From: Lethocerus indicus
Lineage: Eukaryota > Arthropoda > Insecta > Hemiptera > Belostomatidae
Direction of reading: 5' to 3'
Assembly (NCBI GenBank): GCA_019843655.1
Contig: JACDQD010000004.1
Span: 9,858,001 to 9,922,000 of the forward strand
Length of the DNA stretch: 64,000 nucleotides
Positions 39,501-51,527 of the stretch are shown here, piece after piece (the first letter of the stretch is position 1; every line of letters begins with the position of its first letter). The notes under the pieces are model-generated. The model did not search any database. It worked only from the letters and a program-made list of their open reading frames with translations, and was not told the origin of the DNA. The position numbers and the translations under genes are program-made.

Positions 39501-41428
39501 AGAGTAACGTTGCCTATTACGCAACCATTGCGCCACGTAGTCTAGTCGAATAAAAATAGTTGTTTGATCCATTTGATACCAGTTTGAACTGTCGATATTA
39601 AGAGAATTACCGGATTATTACGTAAAGTAAACGTTGGGTATATTAAAGGGTTAATATTTACGTTTAAAAACTCCCGATATACTATCACAAATACGGCTAT
39701 CGTCTCCATTTCGTAGAAAAAAGACGAGACGATTATTCGAGAATCCGCCGTATTTTATCGCTGAGAACGAACGAATATGATAGCTGTTTGATTCGTCATT
39801 TAGGGTTTCTCCCTGATGGACAAGGACAAGGATGGCATCTTGGGCAAGGAGGACTTGAGAGCGACCTGGGATCAGGTTGGCAAGTTGGTCACCGACAAGG
39901 AGCTTGATGAAATGCTCACCGAAGCCCCTGGCCCAGTCAACTTCACCCAGCTTCTCACCCTGTTCGCCAACCGTATGTCTGGAGGTAAGTGAATTTTCTC
40001 TTCTCGCTATTAATAGCGGACAGTTTGTACATTCGACAAAAGACCCGGGGCGAAAGAATCGGGACGGAAAACGGAACGTGCTCAAGCGAGAAAACTAAAT
40101 TGTTCTGTATAATTTTCGTAAAAACTACACGCACTTCAATGCGCGTTTTCAGAATCGAGCTCTTGGAGTAATCTAAAATCAAACGGGGGGTTCGAAATAG
40201 ACGCGGGCAGGAGCCACGCCCTAGTTAACAGTCTAAATATACGAAAGGGGGTACAAGAAATGGGCATCGTCCCGGGAACGTGCAGCATCTGAAAATAGTT
40301 GCCTCCTATAATCGGTCTTCTAATTAAATGCCTTTGTTCTTTATAAAAATAAATAGGTCTTTCTACTTTCTTTAACGAAAAGAAAAAAGAGATTAAACAT
40401 AACGGTATTATTTATCTATAGATTTTCTATAATTAGATCATTCTTCTAACATTAATAGAAATAAAAAATACTATGGGTACAAAAAGTGAGTTAATACAAT
40501 TTCTTAATGTTTCAACTTTGTGTAGGGATATTCTGAAAACTTATAAAATATAAAAGTAAATGCTAACCATTAAACAATCATTAACATAATTCTGAATACA
40601 AATGTGTATTGATTGGACTTATATTTAAATTGCGCGAAAGTATAATTTATTTTAAGCAAAATATATTTGATGCTGCTTCGTTTTAAAAAACATAAGTATT
40701 TACTTCCAGGATGCACGATTTGGCTTCTGATCGAGCCAACTCTAGTTCGAGATTTACTAAATGATAAATTCTTATCCTTACTTATTCTTAATTCATACTT
40801 TTGTCCTATTCATAGTAAACTCCCCGTGGAATGGAATCAGAAAGTCTGTATCGTAAAACAACAAATTAGCAAACAATTATTCATTGCAGGTTCCGATCCC
40901 GATGATGTCATCAGGAAGGGTTTCATGGCATTCGACAACAACGGCCTTATCAACAGCGATGAGTAAGTATTTTCTCAATTACCTTGTTAAACATTTTATC
41001 CGTTCCAGTGTTTAAAATGATGTTATTAAATAAAGGGGATAAAAACGTCAATTAAAAATTATAATTAGAAAAGTTAGCACAGACATCACTCCACTCGAGA
41101 TTGTTCGAATACATGAATGTCTCGCTACGATTGTAATGATTAAACAGGGATTACATATTGGCGCGTGTTCAGTAGTTTTTATTTCCGGCGAACGCAAGTT
41201 TTTAATATTGAACGTTTTATCGATGGGGAAATAATTACTTCACGACAGATCTAAACTGTCTTATCTGTTCTTAGGCTTAAACACGCTCTGGTGACCTGGG
41301 GAGACAAATTCACCAAGAAGGAGGTGACAGACGCGTACGATGCCATAGACCAGGCGATCGACGACAGCGGAATGATTGACACCGAAGCACTCATCCAGAT
41401 GTTGACCGGTGCCAGCGAAGAGGAATAA
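36590..41428 (+). CDS. Mlc2: Myosin regulatory light chain 2, muscle type, 209 aa
   Basis: This is the phosphorylatable light chain that binds the neck of muscle myosin heavy chain and tunes contraction. Five coding exons: 36590-36592 (the ATG alone), 39170-39388, 39804-39984, 40890-40962 and 41275-41428. Exon 2 codes the insect-type Lys-rich then Pro/Ala-rich extension. It ends in the kinase target KRSGSSVFSMF (Ser58 and Ser59 by my numbering). The first EF-hand loop is intact, DKDKDGILGKED at residues 80-91. Later loops such as DNNGLINSDE and DDSGMIDTEA have lost ligands, as in the family. APGPVNFTQLLTLF is diagnostic. The C-terminus is LTGASEEE. Intron 1 is 2.6 kb, a usual place for muscle enhancers, and its acceptor is preceded by a TACTAAT branch-like motif (39141). 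CpG content is ordinary here. Confidence 0.97.
37697..37757. repeat. Hairpin in Mlc2 intron 1
   Basis: TTCAAATAAACCCGCC at 37697-37712 pairs with GGCGGGTTTCATTTGAA at 37741-37757, with one unpaired base and a 28-base loop. The stem is GC-richer than its surroundings. It is too short for a typical pre-miRNA. It may be a regulatory or mobile-element remnant. Confidence 0.55.
38098..38107. promoter_or_regulatory. MEF2-type site in Mlc2 intron 1
   Basis: CTATTTTTAA fits YTAWWWWTAR. First-intron MEF2 sites are common in insect muscle genes. In AT-rich DNA this motif also arises by chance. Confidence 0.3.
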
Positions 41429-41638
41429 ACTTAACATCACAGCTTACAACTTCTTCGCGACTCCTCCCTTTAGCGAGCGAGACCAACTGTCGGCCGATCA
41501 TGGCCCTACCAAACTGAACACCTTAACGCCACTCGCCGACTTGACACAAAAAGAAGCATAAAAAAATGTATTATTTTTCAAGCAAGATTCCAAGAATACC
41601 TTTGTAATACCTGTTAGTATAAAAAATAACATCTGTAT

Positions 41639-41651
41639 AATAAACAATAAA
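41639..41651 (+). terminator. Mlc2 poly(A) signals
   Basis: Two AATAAA motifs, 41639-41644 and 41646-41651, about 210 bases after the stop codon. Confidence 0.75.
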
Positions 41652-42760
41652 GAGAACAACCTCTTTAACAATCTTTTTGTTTCTGTTACTATCCTTTAAA
41701 ACCAAACAATGTTAAGCAATTAAGTTGTTTCAAGCATAATTTGATGTCTATATTATATTTCAGTAGCAATGTTCCTAATGAAGTATTATTTTTCATTAGT
41801 GACTAGTAATTAACCTTTAATTTATATGATTTCTGTTCCTAGCACATTAATATTGAAATATGTACTTCTTAAAGAATTAATCATTCTTTATAATCTATTA
41901 ATAAAATAGAATATAAAATTTTAATAATATATTTGGGAGGAGAGAATTAGTCATTATTAACTTCAGGCAACACACATGTGGATAGATGTATGGACCCAGC
42001 ACATTACTATAATCTATACCTAAGTTTAGATGATATGGTTCCCATAGATTTAGGATTGATAAGGACAATTGTGATTTTTTCAATCCTTCTGAATCCATAC
42101 TAACATTTAATGCTAGCTAATAATCTACATGCAATTAGATAATTAATTACCTCCCCTGAAATGTAATTATTGGCATGATCATTTCTTGCAAGTCTGTTCT
42201 GAGACCATGCTGAGCAGTTTGGCAGTTTTTCAATTTTTTTAGCTGTCAAGATGCAAAATTTAGGTTCATAACATTGAGATGTCCAAGTATTTATAGCATT
42301 CTTTAAAAAAAGACACTTCAAGTAAGCCAAATAAAATTTACCTGGGACAAATATAATTGTGGATGTAGCTTTGTAACAGGCACCATACCATTTTTATAAC
42401 TCCTTAAAATCAGTAAGTTTTTATACTGTTATGCATTTTTTAAACAAGTTTTATAAATGTGTTCAGGAGTGTGAATAACAGGATAAAATAAAACTACTGG
42501 TCACTTTCACTTAGTTTATATTTCATTAATGCACTTAATAATTATTAATCTCCTAAAATGACATACTGTAATGAATACAACAGTGTATTAATGGTAAAAA
42601 ACGCATATTATTTATATTAATATCTTTTATCTCATAGAAGAAAAGGTTGTGAATAAAAAAAATCAAAGGAAGAACAAAGTTGGTAGCTTCTTTTTTTAGT
42701 AATTTTATAATTTTTTTCTTTTTATTCCTATTTTTATTAACACAGCGATGCCTGAGACAG
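41652..42760. other. Convergent 3' ends of Mlc2 and USP5
   Basis: No gene is seen. The right part probably holds the USP5 3' untranslated region, which runs leftwards. CpG becomes rare again from here. Confidence 0.5.
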
Positions 42761-45700
42761 TCAAACTCTACGATAGAGGTAGAGGTAGCCAAGTTCCTTG
42801 GGAGGATTTTCTGAAAGAGCAACTTTTTCATCGTTGTAGATGACCCATTGGTCATCCCTTAGTATGTGACAGACATAGTGGCCCACTGATGATGATGAGC
42901 CCATGTGAGATATGAATGCAACCAACTGATATTCTGAAAAACAAAATGTCAAATATGGATGAAAAATAAAATAAAGTAATTCAATTCAATAACTGCCATA
43001 CATTTCATATCTTTTAACTTTACGATCTCCTAAATAACAGAAAAGCATTTTTTGGAAAAAATGAGCAAACATTTTATTAATTCGTATTAATGTAGCTCTA
43101 CATTCATAGATACTTTTATGCAGAGTCCACAAATCCATGATTACAAACTAACTCTACTATGGAAGGAAATAAATGCTTTTGAATGATAATAAACTAAACA
43201 AACATGAACAAATAAATTTGTCTTTGCCACAATGCCCAGTTTGGCTTAAAATATTTGGTTATACCACTCTATGCTATAAATAATTACATTATATTTCTGA
43301 TATAATAGAACAGAATAATCTCATGAAGTGTAATAATCATAAACAGAACAAAATGATATTAAATCCAATACTGACTACTAGATGAATTATCGACTTGGTG
43401 ATCATTATTGGTAGCCATTGCCTGGGTACCAACTGGCTCCTGCTCAACTTCATCTCTGTCCTCCTCGCCAGACCTGCTGAATATCCAATCGGCGGCACGT
43501 TCTACATTGTTGTTGGTTGCTTTTAAAGCCCTTATTGCTTGAGGTCTTGTGAAACCCATAGCCATTATCATCTCCACAGCATCTTCTTTTGGCACAAAAG
43601 CTGGAAAGAAAAAACCGATTACCGCCACTGCTGAGTTGCAATTTCTAATTCGAGGAGATATAGTCAAGTATAATTTATATACTAAATATATACCCATTTA
43701 TGACTAACATCAATGCCTGAGCCACTGAGGCCCCCAATTTAATCTAAGACTGGGCATGACCAAGGAAAATTATACACATCTTCTATGCCATTTAGAGTAC
43801 AAAACTTCTGGATCCCACATTTTATAATTAAGGCTTTATAAAATTAGATACTGTCGAATGTACCTTTGGCCTGCTGTGCAGATTCGGTGCCAGGTGGTAC
43901 AAAAGGATCGGATAAGTCTGGGTCTGCGATATGCTCCATGAGCCAATTAGTAGCCTGTTCGATGCCCCTCGAATCAGTGAAATAGACTGCTTTCTTTGAC
44001 GCTTCTAGGGGAAAACCTATCTCAACGAGCTTGTCCAGCATCTGCTGGTCGAGTACAGGTTGAGGTGGCGCCTGCGACAGCTCCGGCAAGGGCTCCTCTC
44101 CCGGCTGCAGCCCATTACCCCTCATGCTGCTCAGGTCAAGCTCGTCAGGCATTTCAACAGCGACATCCAACTTTATTGGTACCCAGTCCTCACGTAGCAT
44201 AAACTTCTTCAGGTGAATCATGAGAAATTCAGGAAAAGTGGCTAACCTTGTGGTTCTAAAATATAAAACATTTCTTCTCAAAATAATTGTATAAGACCTG
44301 TATATTTATTCTATAAACAATTATTGAAGAATGGTCATGATGATGTTAGAAACCTGCCACTTATCATTCCCACTGGAACTCCTTATTCATGTCTACAGAT
44401 TAAATTAATGTAAAGTACATGACATTACTCACTTGCGAGCTGTTGTTTTTGAGTTTATGGCAGATGAATAGAACTGTTCGACTGTTTCTACTTGCGTAAA
44501 ACATTCCAAACATGAAAGCAACTTTATTCGTGGCCGTACCACTTCACCAGGTTCCCTGTATTAACATATGAATTAGACAATAGATAACAAATACGTATAT
44601 AAAAAACAAATAATATCAAATTTGTCACATCTGAAATAGTATTTTTTATACAATATAAAAGTGCTACAATTCACTTACTGACTGTAAAAAGAAAAACATT
44701 TGCAGTTGAATTAAGAAGGATGTACGAATCCAGTCACATAAGCTACAGTCAACTCTAAGTTATAAAGTTTGTGCTTATATAAATGTAAACTGTTTCATTC
44801 TTGGATAAGTTAAAACAAAAAGCTTCCAACATTTTAATAGTTCAAATTTAGTACCCTGTTAAATATTTGTCTTTTCATCTATTACAAGCAGTGTGAATAC
44901 TATATAAAAAATTCACTTTCTGCCAGACAAAGTATATTTGTTCATAGAAACTTACAATTTCTCAGCAGATGCTTTCTTTGCTTCATAAGCAGCAAGTTCT
45001 GGTTTGTTAATGGCAGCAGATAACGGTATGGGAAGTGGGAGACAGTACTCTGTCCTGTAGGTGTATTTGACTTTGCCACTTGAACCACACTGTATCCTAT
45101 CCTCTACTTTCAACTTAAAACATTCTGATGGATCTATCTGACCCCGACTGCTCCTCTGTAATACCAAACTATATTAGTATTACTCAAAATTATGGAGTAT
45201 GACTTAGGCTCTATAGCTGGCCATATTCCACAAATGTCCAGTTTGTTTATTTAATGCAATAATACATTTACCTAATCTAAAAATTAAAATAATCACTTTA
45301 ACAATTTTATTTAGCTAAACTAAATTTCAATAAGACAAATTATTCATTTGAATGTGGTCATTTAGTACATGTGAGCTGGTAATCACATTTTCTAAGTTAA
45401 TTGTATTGTTGTTTAATTTTTTCACTGTGAAAAAATATTCATTGTACATATGTACCATATAATAATAAGCATAAAGGAAGTGGAAACATTTATGAATCAA
45501 TTTATTTAATTTTTATTTCTGCGTTTCCTAAAATGTAATTGAAATTTAATTTATAAATAAAAATTACTCAAACCTGAACTGTTGTTATGAAATGGAGGAA
45601 GAACTCTTGAGCATCCTGTTGATGTTTTGTGGAAAATACAGGATGTCCTCTCCCAATGAGATTCTTAAACATCTGAGGTGCTATTGGGGGAATAATTTTC

Positions 45701-48700
45701 TTCTTCTCTGAGCCTTCTGGTGGTGGTCTTGAATATTTGCCAGATAACAGTCCTGTTGCAAGTTTTGCCCTGTATTTAAATACAATTATACATAAAATGT
45801 TTCTTAATTATAAAAACAAAATATAAGGTGACAAATGCTTGTTTTTGAAAAATCTATAACCATACATAAATAAAACATATACAAATTAATAGATGATGGC
45901 AAGCAGCAGAAACAGGACAAGACGGGTCCAATGATTGGAAAAACTATGGCATTAAAAAACCTTGCACACTACCAAACAAGAATTCAAAAGTAAAAATTTA
46001 TAACTTAATAAATAAAGTTTGAATTCCCATTGAATCAGGGGATGAATTTATAAATTGATTATATTATAGTCTACAGATAAGTATGATGTAATAAAATCAA
46101 TATATCTATTTGACTTGCATTAGTAAATTCAAATGTAATGGTTTATTAAGGAATGCTAACTTTATGTTCAAATATATGAAGATAATATAAAACTGTATGT
46201 ACAGCACAAAGTAAAGCTTGAGTGCATGAGTGCTTTGACTTACATTTGAATATTAACATCTTCAGCTGGATCTTGAGGAGCATTTTCAAATATTTCAGGA
46301 GCGCTATTAAAGTATCTGGAAGGAATACAAAAAATAAATCTAAATAATACCTCCAATAAAATACAGCAATATATCCAAATTGAAACAATGAATATATAAA
46401 AGAGAATAATGTTTTCTTCTAGGTTTTCCACTAATTCAAAGAGTAACAACAAATTTTATTAAATATAACATTATAATTTATTTACAGAAATTATTTATTT
46501 TGAGAATAAATAAAAGAATGTTTTGTGGTACAACAAAACATGTTCCATTAAAGATTTCTTACCTGTTTATAAAATTAGGGATTGAGAAGACAACTTGAAT
46601 AACTGAATTTAGATAACATGAATTACCCATGTTAGCTAAACCAGTATATCCTGGACCATAAACTGGCTTCAGTTGGGTTCCAGCTTCTTGTAAAGTTGAC
46701 CACTCCCCAAATCTCTGGTTCAGATCAAGTTCCAACTCTGCCATACTCTTCTCAGTCTGCACAAAAAGTTAAAATTATCACAATGAAATATTTTGTTCGA
46801 ATTCACAAAATAAACTCATACAAAAATTTATACTTTTAACAAATATAATTCCAATCTAAACTTAAAAAAAGTGAATGATCAATTATGAAAGGTTATTAAA
46901 TGCTTATGTGTCATTGATTTAAGGACAAATTTTAATTTTATTTAATAAACGAACAAGCAATAATAATTCATTCAATATTTTACTAAGATAATATAATAGT
47001 TGTACAGCAACAGCATAACAGCAACATAATATGATTTAACAAATATTAAAGTTGTGTACATATTTCTGTTACATGTAAATGCAGATTTCCTCTTGTAAAG
47101 TAGTAACAGAATTTATAAAACAAATTCAATACTACTTTAACTAAGTGAAACGGTTTAATCACTGTAATTATTGTCAAATTAAATATACATTTTTGTAGAA
47201 TACCTTCTCTAAGTTTTGAATGTTGATGCCAAAATGGGCCAGATGTTGTACAAGATAGGGGTCCTCAACCATATCATCTTCATCATAACTGTAAACATCT
47301 CCTTTACCCTCTTTAGTTATTGTTCCAAGCTTAACAGCTAGTGGATATCCTGTAATATCCCTTAGTATAAATTCACTGGTATTATTACACAGTATATATT
47401 ATTCATATAAACACAAAAGTAAGAGTAATTCATCATAAATACTCATTCATTGACTCAACTTTTTCCCCAATGCACACATACCTAATCATATATCATTAAG
47501 CTAACCTGTTTCCTTATAATGTTGCAAGGCATGTTCATTACCACCACTCCCATCATAGAACCTTCTACCACAAAGTATTGAACCATCAGTGAGGTTCAAC
47601 CAAAGGTTGTTTTCCAACTGACACTTCTCACATTTCCATCCACTAGGTGGAACTTTGACATTATTGTCTAATTGGACAAGTTTAGCAGCATGCCTAAATG
47701 TTACAACCATCAAATCAGTTTCATTTTCCAAAATTATAAACATTAATTGTATTATTTTAAGGGTGGATAATATAAAGAGGGTTTACAAAAAGAAGAAAAG
47801 ATATAACACATAGTGTGTTTTCTATATAATACATTCAACATTAAAATAATATCAACAATAAAAAACTGGTTTTCTTACTTAGTTGCAACACGTGCTTCAC
47901 CGTCCCAAGTACCAGTCAATGCCTCGACTTCAGCTTTTTTCAATGCAGAATCTGCATCTAAAATAGCTTGTACCGCAGTGTTTATCTAAAATTATAGGAT
48001 AACATTGTACGAAACAATTATCTCTTGATATTAATGTAATAGCATGTAGAGAGTTAAACTAACAATGGTGGGTAGAGTGTCGTTGGGCCAAGGTATAGAA
48101 GTGAATTCTGGTAACATGACTATTGCCATTGTTTCTACTTTTTCAATAGTTTTACTGTCAGGATCAAAACCACCTTCCATCCCAATTGCCAGTCTTGTAA
48201 CCTTCCTCTCTGGTCCATCCCCCTGAGTGTCTTCAATCTGAGACAAGAATAGGTTCATTTGTATTATCATGTTGTTTAATAAACCTGCCTCAATAAAAAC
48301 TTATTAATTATTAAAAGATTTTCATTCAATGTTTTTTAACATATGAAATTTCAATCACAACCTCAATTGTCATTATTCATTACCATCATATCCTTATATC
48401 TAACCTCAAAACAATCCCTCTTGATATGAAGGTAGAGAGCACTTCCTGTTTTCCTGTAATGTCTTTCCACATGGTCTCTTCCTAAACCCAAAAATGTCTG
48501 AAGACAAACGTACAAGCCTGTTTCACAATCCTAAAACAGGGTAAATATTGAGATTTCAAAATTATTAAGTTTACTTTAAAAAATGGCTAATAATAATAAC
48601 TACAACATAATTAAATTGTAACAAATGGGAGTACAGTAAAAAAGGGTAAGAATAAAGATTACAAAAATTAAATTAACAATAACACTTTATAATTATGAAA

Positions 48701-49676
48701 ATAATTCCTATGAAAAAGATAAAAATGTATTCACAATGAATTAATTATATCTCCTTAAATTGAATATTAAAAATATATATCCTTACTTACTTATGAACCT
48801 GATTTTGTGAATTTTAAATAAGGATAAATATTAAATTACCATTCTTAATTTAAATCAAGAAATGTTTAACATAAAGGAGGCATAATATTATGAAATTAAT
48901 TATAAGCAGAAATAAATACAAAAATAGTCTCTAAATAATATACATAATTTAAAGCAAGACCTCATATTAGCTTATAAATAGAAAAATGTAAAAAAGGGCA
49001 TGAATATTTAATGAACTTATGACTAGAGTTTCTTTAATCCAAACAAAGTTTCCATATTCCAGCATGAAAAGAAATTATCCAATTGCAATAAATCAAAAAC
49101 TTATAACATTTAAATTGTAATAAGTAATCATGGCAAGGAAGTGTTTCTGGGATAGTTTTTGGGTTTGCACTAATAATAGTCAAATGAATCACACTTCATT
49201 TATGGAATCACTACATGTACAAGCTAATCAGAGATAGTAGAAGATTGTTGTAAACTAAACCAAAAGTTAACATTATTATAACATAAATTCCTTACTTAAA
49301 GGTTTAAAACCTTGAGGTACTTAAGCACTGAGAAACAAAAAGGTTTAAAACCCATAGGATTATTATAGTGCCAGCTAATAGTGTTAAGGTCCAAAATTAC
49401 CAAGTAAGAGATATAAGTTAAATTCAATAGAAACTGACAATAGATTGCATAATTCAATAATTAATCCCTAAATGTCAATGCTTATTAGAATATGTTTTTA
49501 CTACAAATCAATTTATCTGTAATGAATGGTAAGGATAACCGTGAAATTACCTCCAATGAATATGCACTTACCGGGGTGTCGAAAGAATAAACGCATTCAT
49601 CTTTGTATATTTTATCAGAGGGTCCAGGCAACCTTATTTTTGGAAGGTGAGCCTCCAAAGAGGGTATTCCGCTCAT
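42761..49676 (-). CDS. Usp5: Ubiquitin carboxyl-terminal hydrolase 5 (isopeptidase T), 806 aa
   Basis: USP5 disassembles unanchored polyubiquitin by recognising its free C-terminus. Fourteen exons join in frame: 49676-49572, 48530-48405, 48237-48064, 47985-47879, 47693-47506, 47349-47204, 46756-46563, 46315-46244, 45769-45574, 45155-44956, 44555-44433, 44255-43864, 43600-43376 and 42933-42761. The UBP zinc finger (about 171-235) has [18 protein letters not shown] and [12 protein letters not shown]. The Cys box is [13 protein letters not shown] (Cys329), the middle box [11 protein letters not shown], and the His box SVGHYVCHI (His768). Two UBA domains sit between ([18 protein letters not shown] and [18 protein letters not shown]). 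Human USP5 is 835-858 aa, so the gene is complete. It starts at [18 protein letters not shown], aligning with the human N-terminus. CpG is scarce across the whole gene. Confidence 0.97.
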
Positions 49677-50348
49677 TCTTGCTTCTGCCTCTCGGAAAAA
49701 AGACAGAAATCCAAATAATCACTATCCTCGACAATTTAATTTACTCGAAAAGGACTAGAAACATTCACAAACGCATACAGAACCTCTTTCACGCTTCATT
49801 CCCGGTCCTAGTGCCAACCCATTCACACTGAATGTCTTTGCTAAACTTGAAAATATGCAAATTAATTATAGATTGTCTTACCGAAGTACGGTAAAATTAT
49901 TTCAGCCAAATTAATAGTACCAATTACTAAAGTGATTCATTTTTAATTGAAGTATTCATTGAAAATAATATTTTCGAGCCTTCTCTTAGCACAACTTATA
50001 AACACCAATTTTATTGTTTTATTTTGTGATCTTTAAAATTAGTAATTTATCAGAGTACTCAAATGAAAATCAGCATTACTTTGCACGCCTTACTGTTTTT
50101 CTTTGACTATAAGTCATTATAATAATTCGAAATTCATCTTTCTTTTTTGTTATTTATTTCACGTATTTCTCTAGATCTTACAAAATACAATTTTATCGAT
50201 ATTTATATAAATATTCATTTTTTTCAGTGCAAATAATACTAAATTATAAGTGTAATACAGAAATGAAAATAAAACTACAACTGCAAAACTGTGACGGTTG
50301 GCTGCCCTTATTAATCGACTCAAAGCCCAGCGTCTTTGGAGGTTATTT
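49677..50348. promoter_or_regulatory. Divergent promoter between Usp5 and RpL21
   Basis: The start codons of two housekeeping genes lie about 780 bases apart, head-to-head, leaving at most about 670 bases for both promoters. No TATA box is placed convincingly. CpGs reappear near both ends. Confidence 0.55.
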
Positions 50349-50355
50349 CTTTTTG
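50344..50355 (+). promoter_or_regulatory. RpL21 TCT (polypyrimidine) initiator
   Basis: TTATTTCTTTTTG matches the TCT initiator of animal ribosomal protein genes, with C at about 50349 as the likely first base. A transcript from here starts with C and a pyrimidine run, as in terminal oligopyrimidine mRNAs controlled by TOR signalling. The motif is seen; the start site is inferred. Confidence 0.5.
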
Positions 50356-50387
50356 TCGCGTGTTCGCTGATCAGCATCTGGCGCAGC

Positions 50388-50448
50388 GTAAGTTTTAAGT
50401 TCTGTCTTACAGTTTAGTGCATCTGTTACTTTAGCAGTTTTCCGACAG
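50388..50448 (+). other. Possible 61-base intron in the RpL21 leader
   Basis: GTAAGT at 50388 is a consensus donor, and TTTTCCGACAG ending at 50448 is a possible acceptor nine bases before the ATG. Splicing would leave a leader of about 48 bases. Without splicing the leader is about 109 bases, which is also acceptable. Confidence 0.35.
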
Positions 50449-50457
50449 ATATCCACA

Positions 50458-50937
50458 ATGACCAATTCAAAGGGATACAGGCGAGGCACGAGGGACCTCT
50501 TCTCGAGGAAATTTCGCAAACATGGGGTGATCCCTTTGTCGACCTACATGAAAGTGTACAAAGTCGGTGATATAGTGAATATCAAGGGAAATGGCGCCGT
50601 TCAGAAGGGTATGCCCCACAAGAGCTACCACGGTAAGACGGGTCGCGTGTTCAACGTCACTCAGCACGCCCTTGGTGTCATCGTCAATAAGAGAGTGAGG
50701 GGAAAAATCCTTGCCAAGAGGATCAACATCCGCGTGGAGCACGTCAACCACTCCAAATGCCGCGAGGATTTCCTCAAGAGGGTAAAAGAGAACGAACGTC
50801 TGAGGAAAGAGGCCAAGGAGACAAATACTTTTATTCAGCTGAAGAGGCAGCCCGCACCTCCTAGACCTGCCCACATTGTCAGGGTGAAAGAGGAACCCAT
50901 CGTGTTGGCTCCAATTCCATATGAATTTATTGCATAA
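50458..50937 (+). CDS. RpL21: 60S ribosomal protein L21 (eL21), 159 aa
   Basis: eL21 is a structural protein of the large ribosomal subunit. The single open frame covers the full family length (human about 160 aa). Diagnostic stretches are [56 protein letters not shown] and [18 protein letters not shown]. The C-terminus is PIPYEFIA. It is basic, with no signal or membrane segment. The coding region has no intron. It carries an upstream TCT-type initiator and a poly(A) signal but no downstream poly(A) run. These features argue for a functional gene rather than a processed retrocopy. Codons end often in G or C, unlike the AT-rich surroundings, as expected for high expression. Confidence 0.97.
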   Translation: MTNSKGYRRGTRDLFSRKFRKHGVIPLSTYMKVYKVGDIVNIKGNGAVQKGMPHKSYHGKTGRVFNVTQHALGVIVNKRVRGKILAKRINIRVEHVNHSKCREDFLKRVKENERLRKEAKETNTFIQLKRQPAPPRPAHIVRVKEEPIVLAPIPYEFIA

Positions 50938-50996
50938 AAATTATACACTTTCTTATATCATTTTGTCATTTGTACCAACACTGTTCCTCAAATGGC

Positions 50997-51002
50997 AATA
51001 AA
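50997..51002 (+). terminator. RpL21 poly(A) signal
   Basis: AATAAA 60 bases after the stop codon. Confidence 0.75.
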
Positions 51003-51527
51003 TTGTTTATAAACAATATGTTTTTTTAATCTAAATTACCATTTAATTTCTTTTTAACTGTAAAAAAATTGATTTTTGGGCCACTGAGGTGGTTGGAGTC
51101 CACCCTAGCGGAGATGATGGAGGCTAGCTTCACATTTTCCATAGGTGTTAGCCTGTAAGTCTATTAGTAGGGCCTAGTAATAGTAAGTTTCCTCCATATA
51201 TAGCCTTAGTTGGTGTCTGCACTTACAAAGGCTGGACTTAAAAAGTTTACCCTAAGTTGGGTTCTAACATAGATAAGCAGATATTTAAACACTACAAGCT
51301 TAATGCATATAATGTGACATATGCATATACACTCATAAAATAAAAAAATTACTAACAATGATAACAAATAAAATAAGCCATTCTATTAATAATAATATAT
51401 AAACAGTTTATTAATACCTTTGTGGATGTTTTCAAGCAAATTTCAGGATGGGTCATTCATCATGATCAATTAGTAGCTTTAAGTGAATAAACAAAAAAGG
51501 TTTCTGTGGTAAGAATTTGGATTATTA

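Noticed and set aside
50458..50937. RpL21 as a processed pseudogene
   Set aside because: Intact frame of family length, TCT-type initiator, AATAAA and no poly(A) scar point to a working gene.
51077..51260. Possible SINE or tRNA-like sequence
   Set aside because: No A and B box arrangement or cloverleaf could be drawn, and no second copy was recognised.
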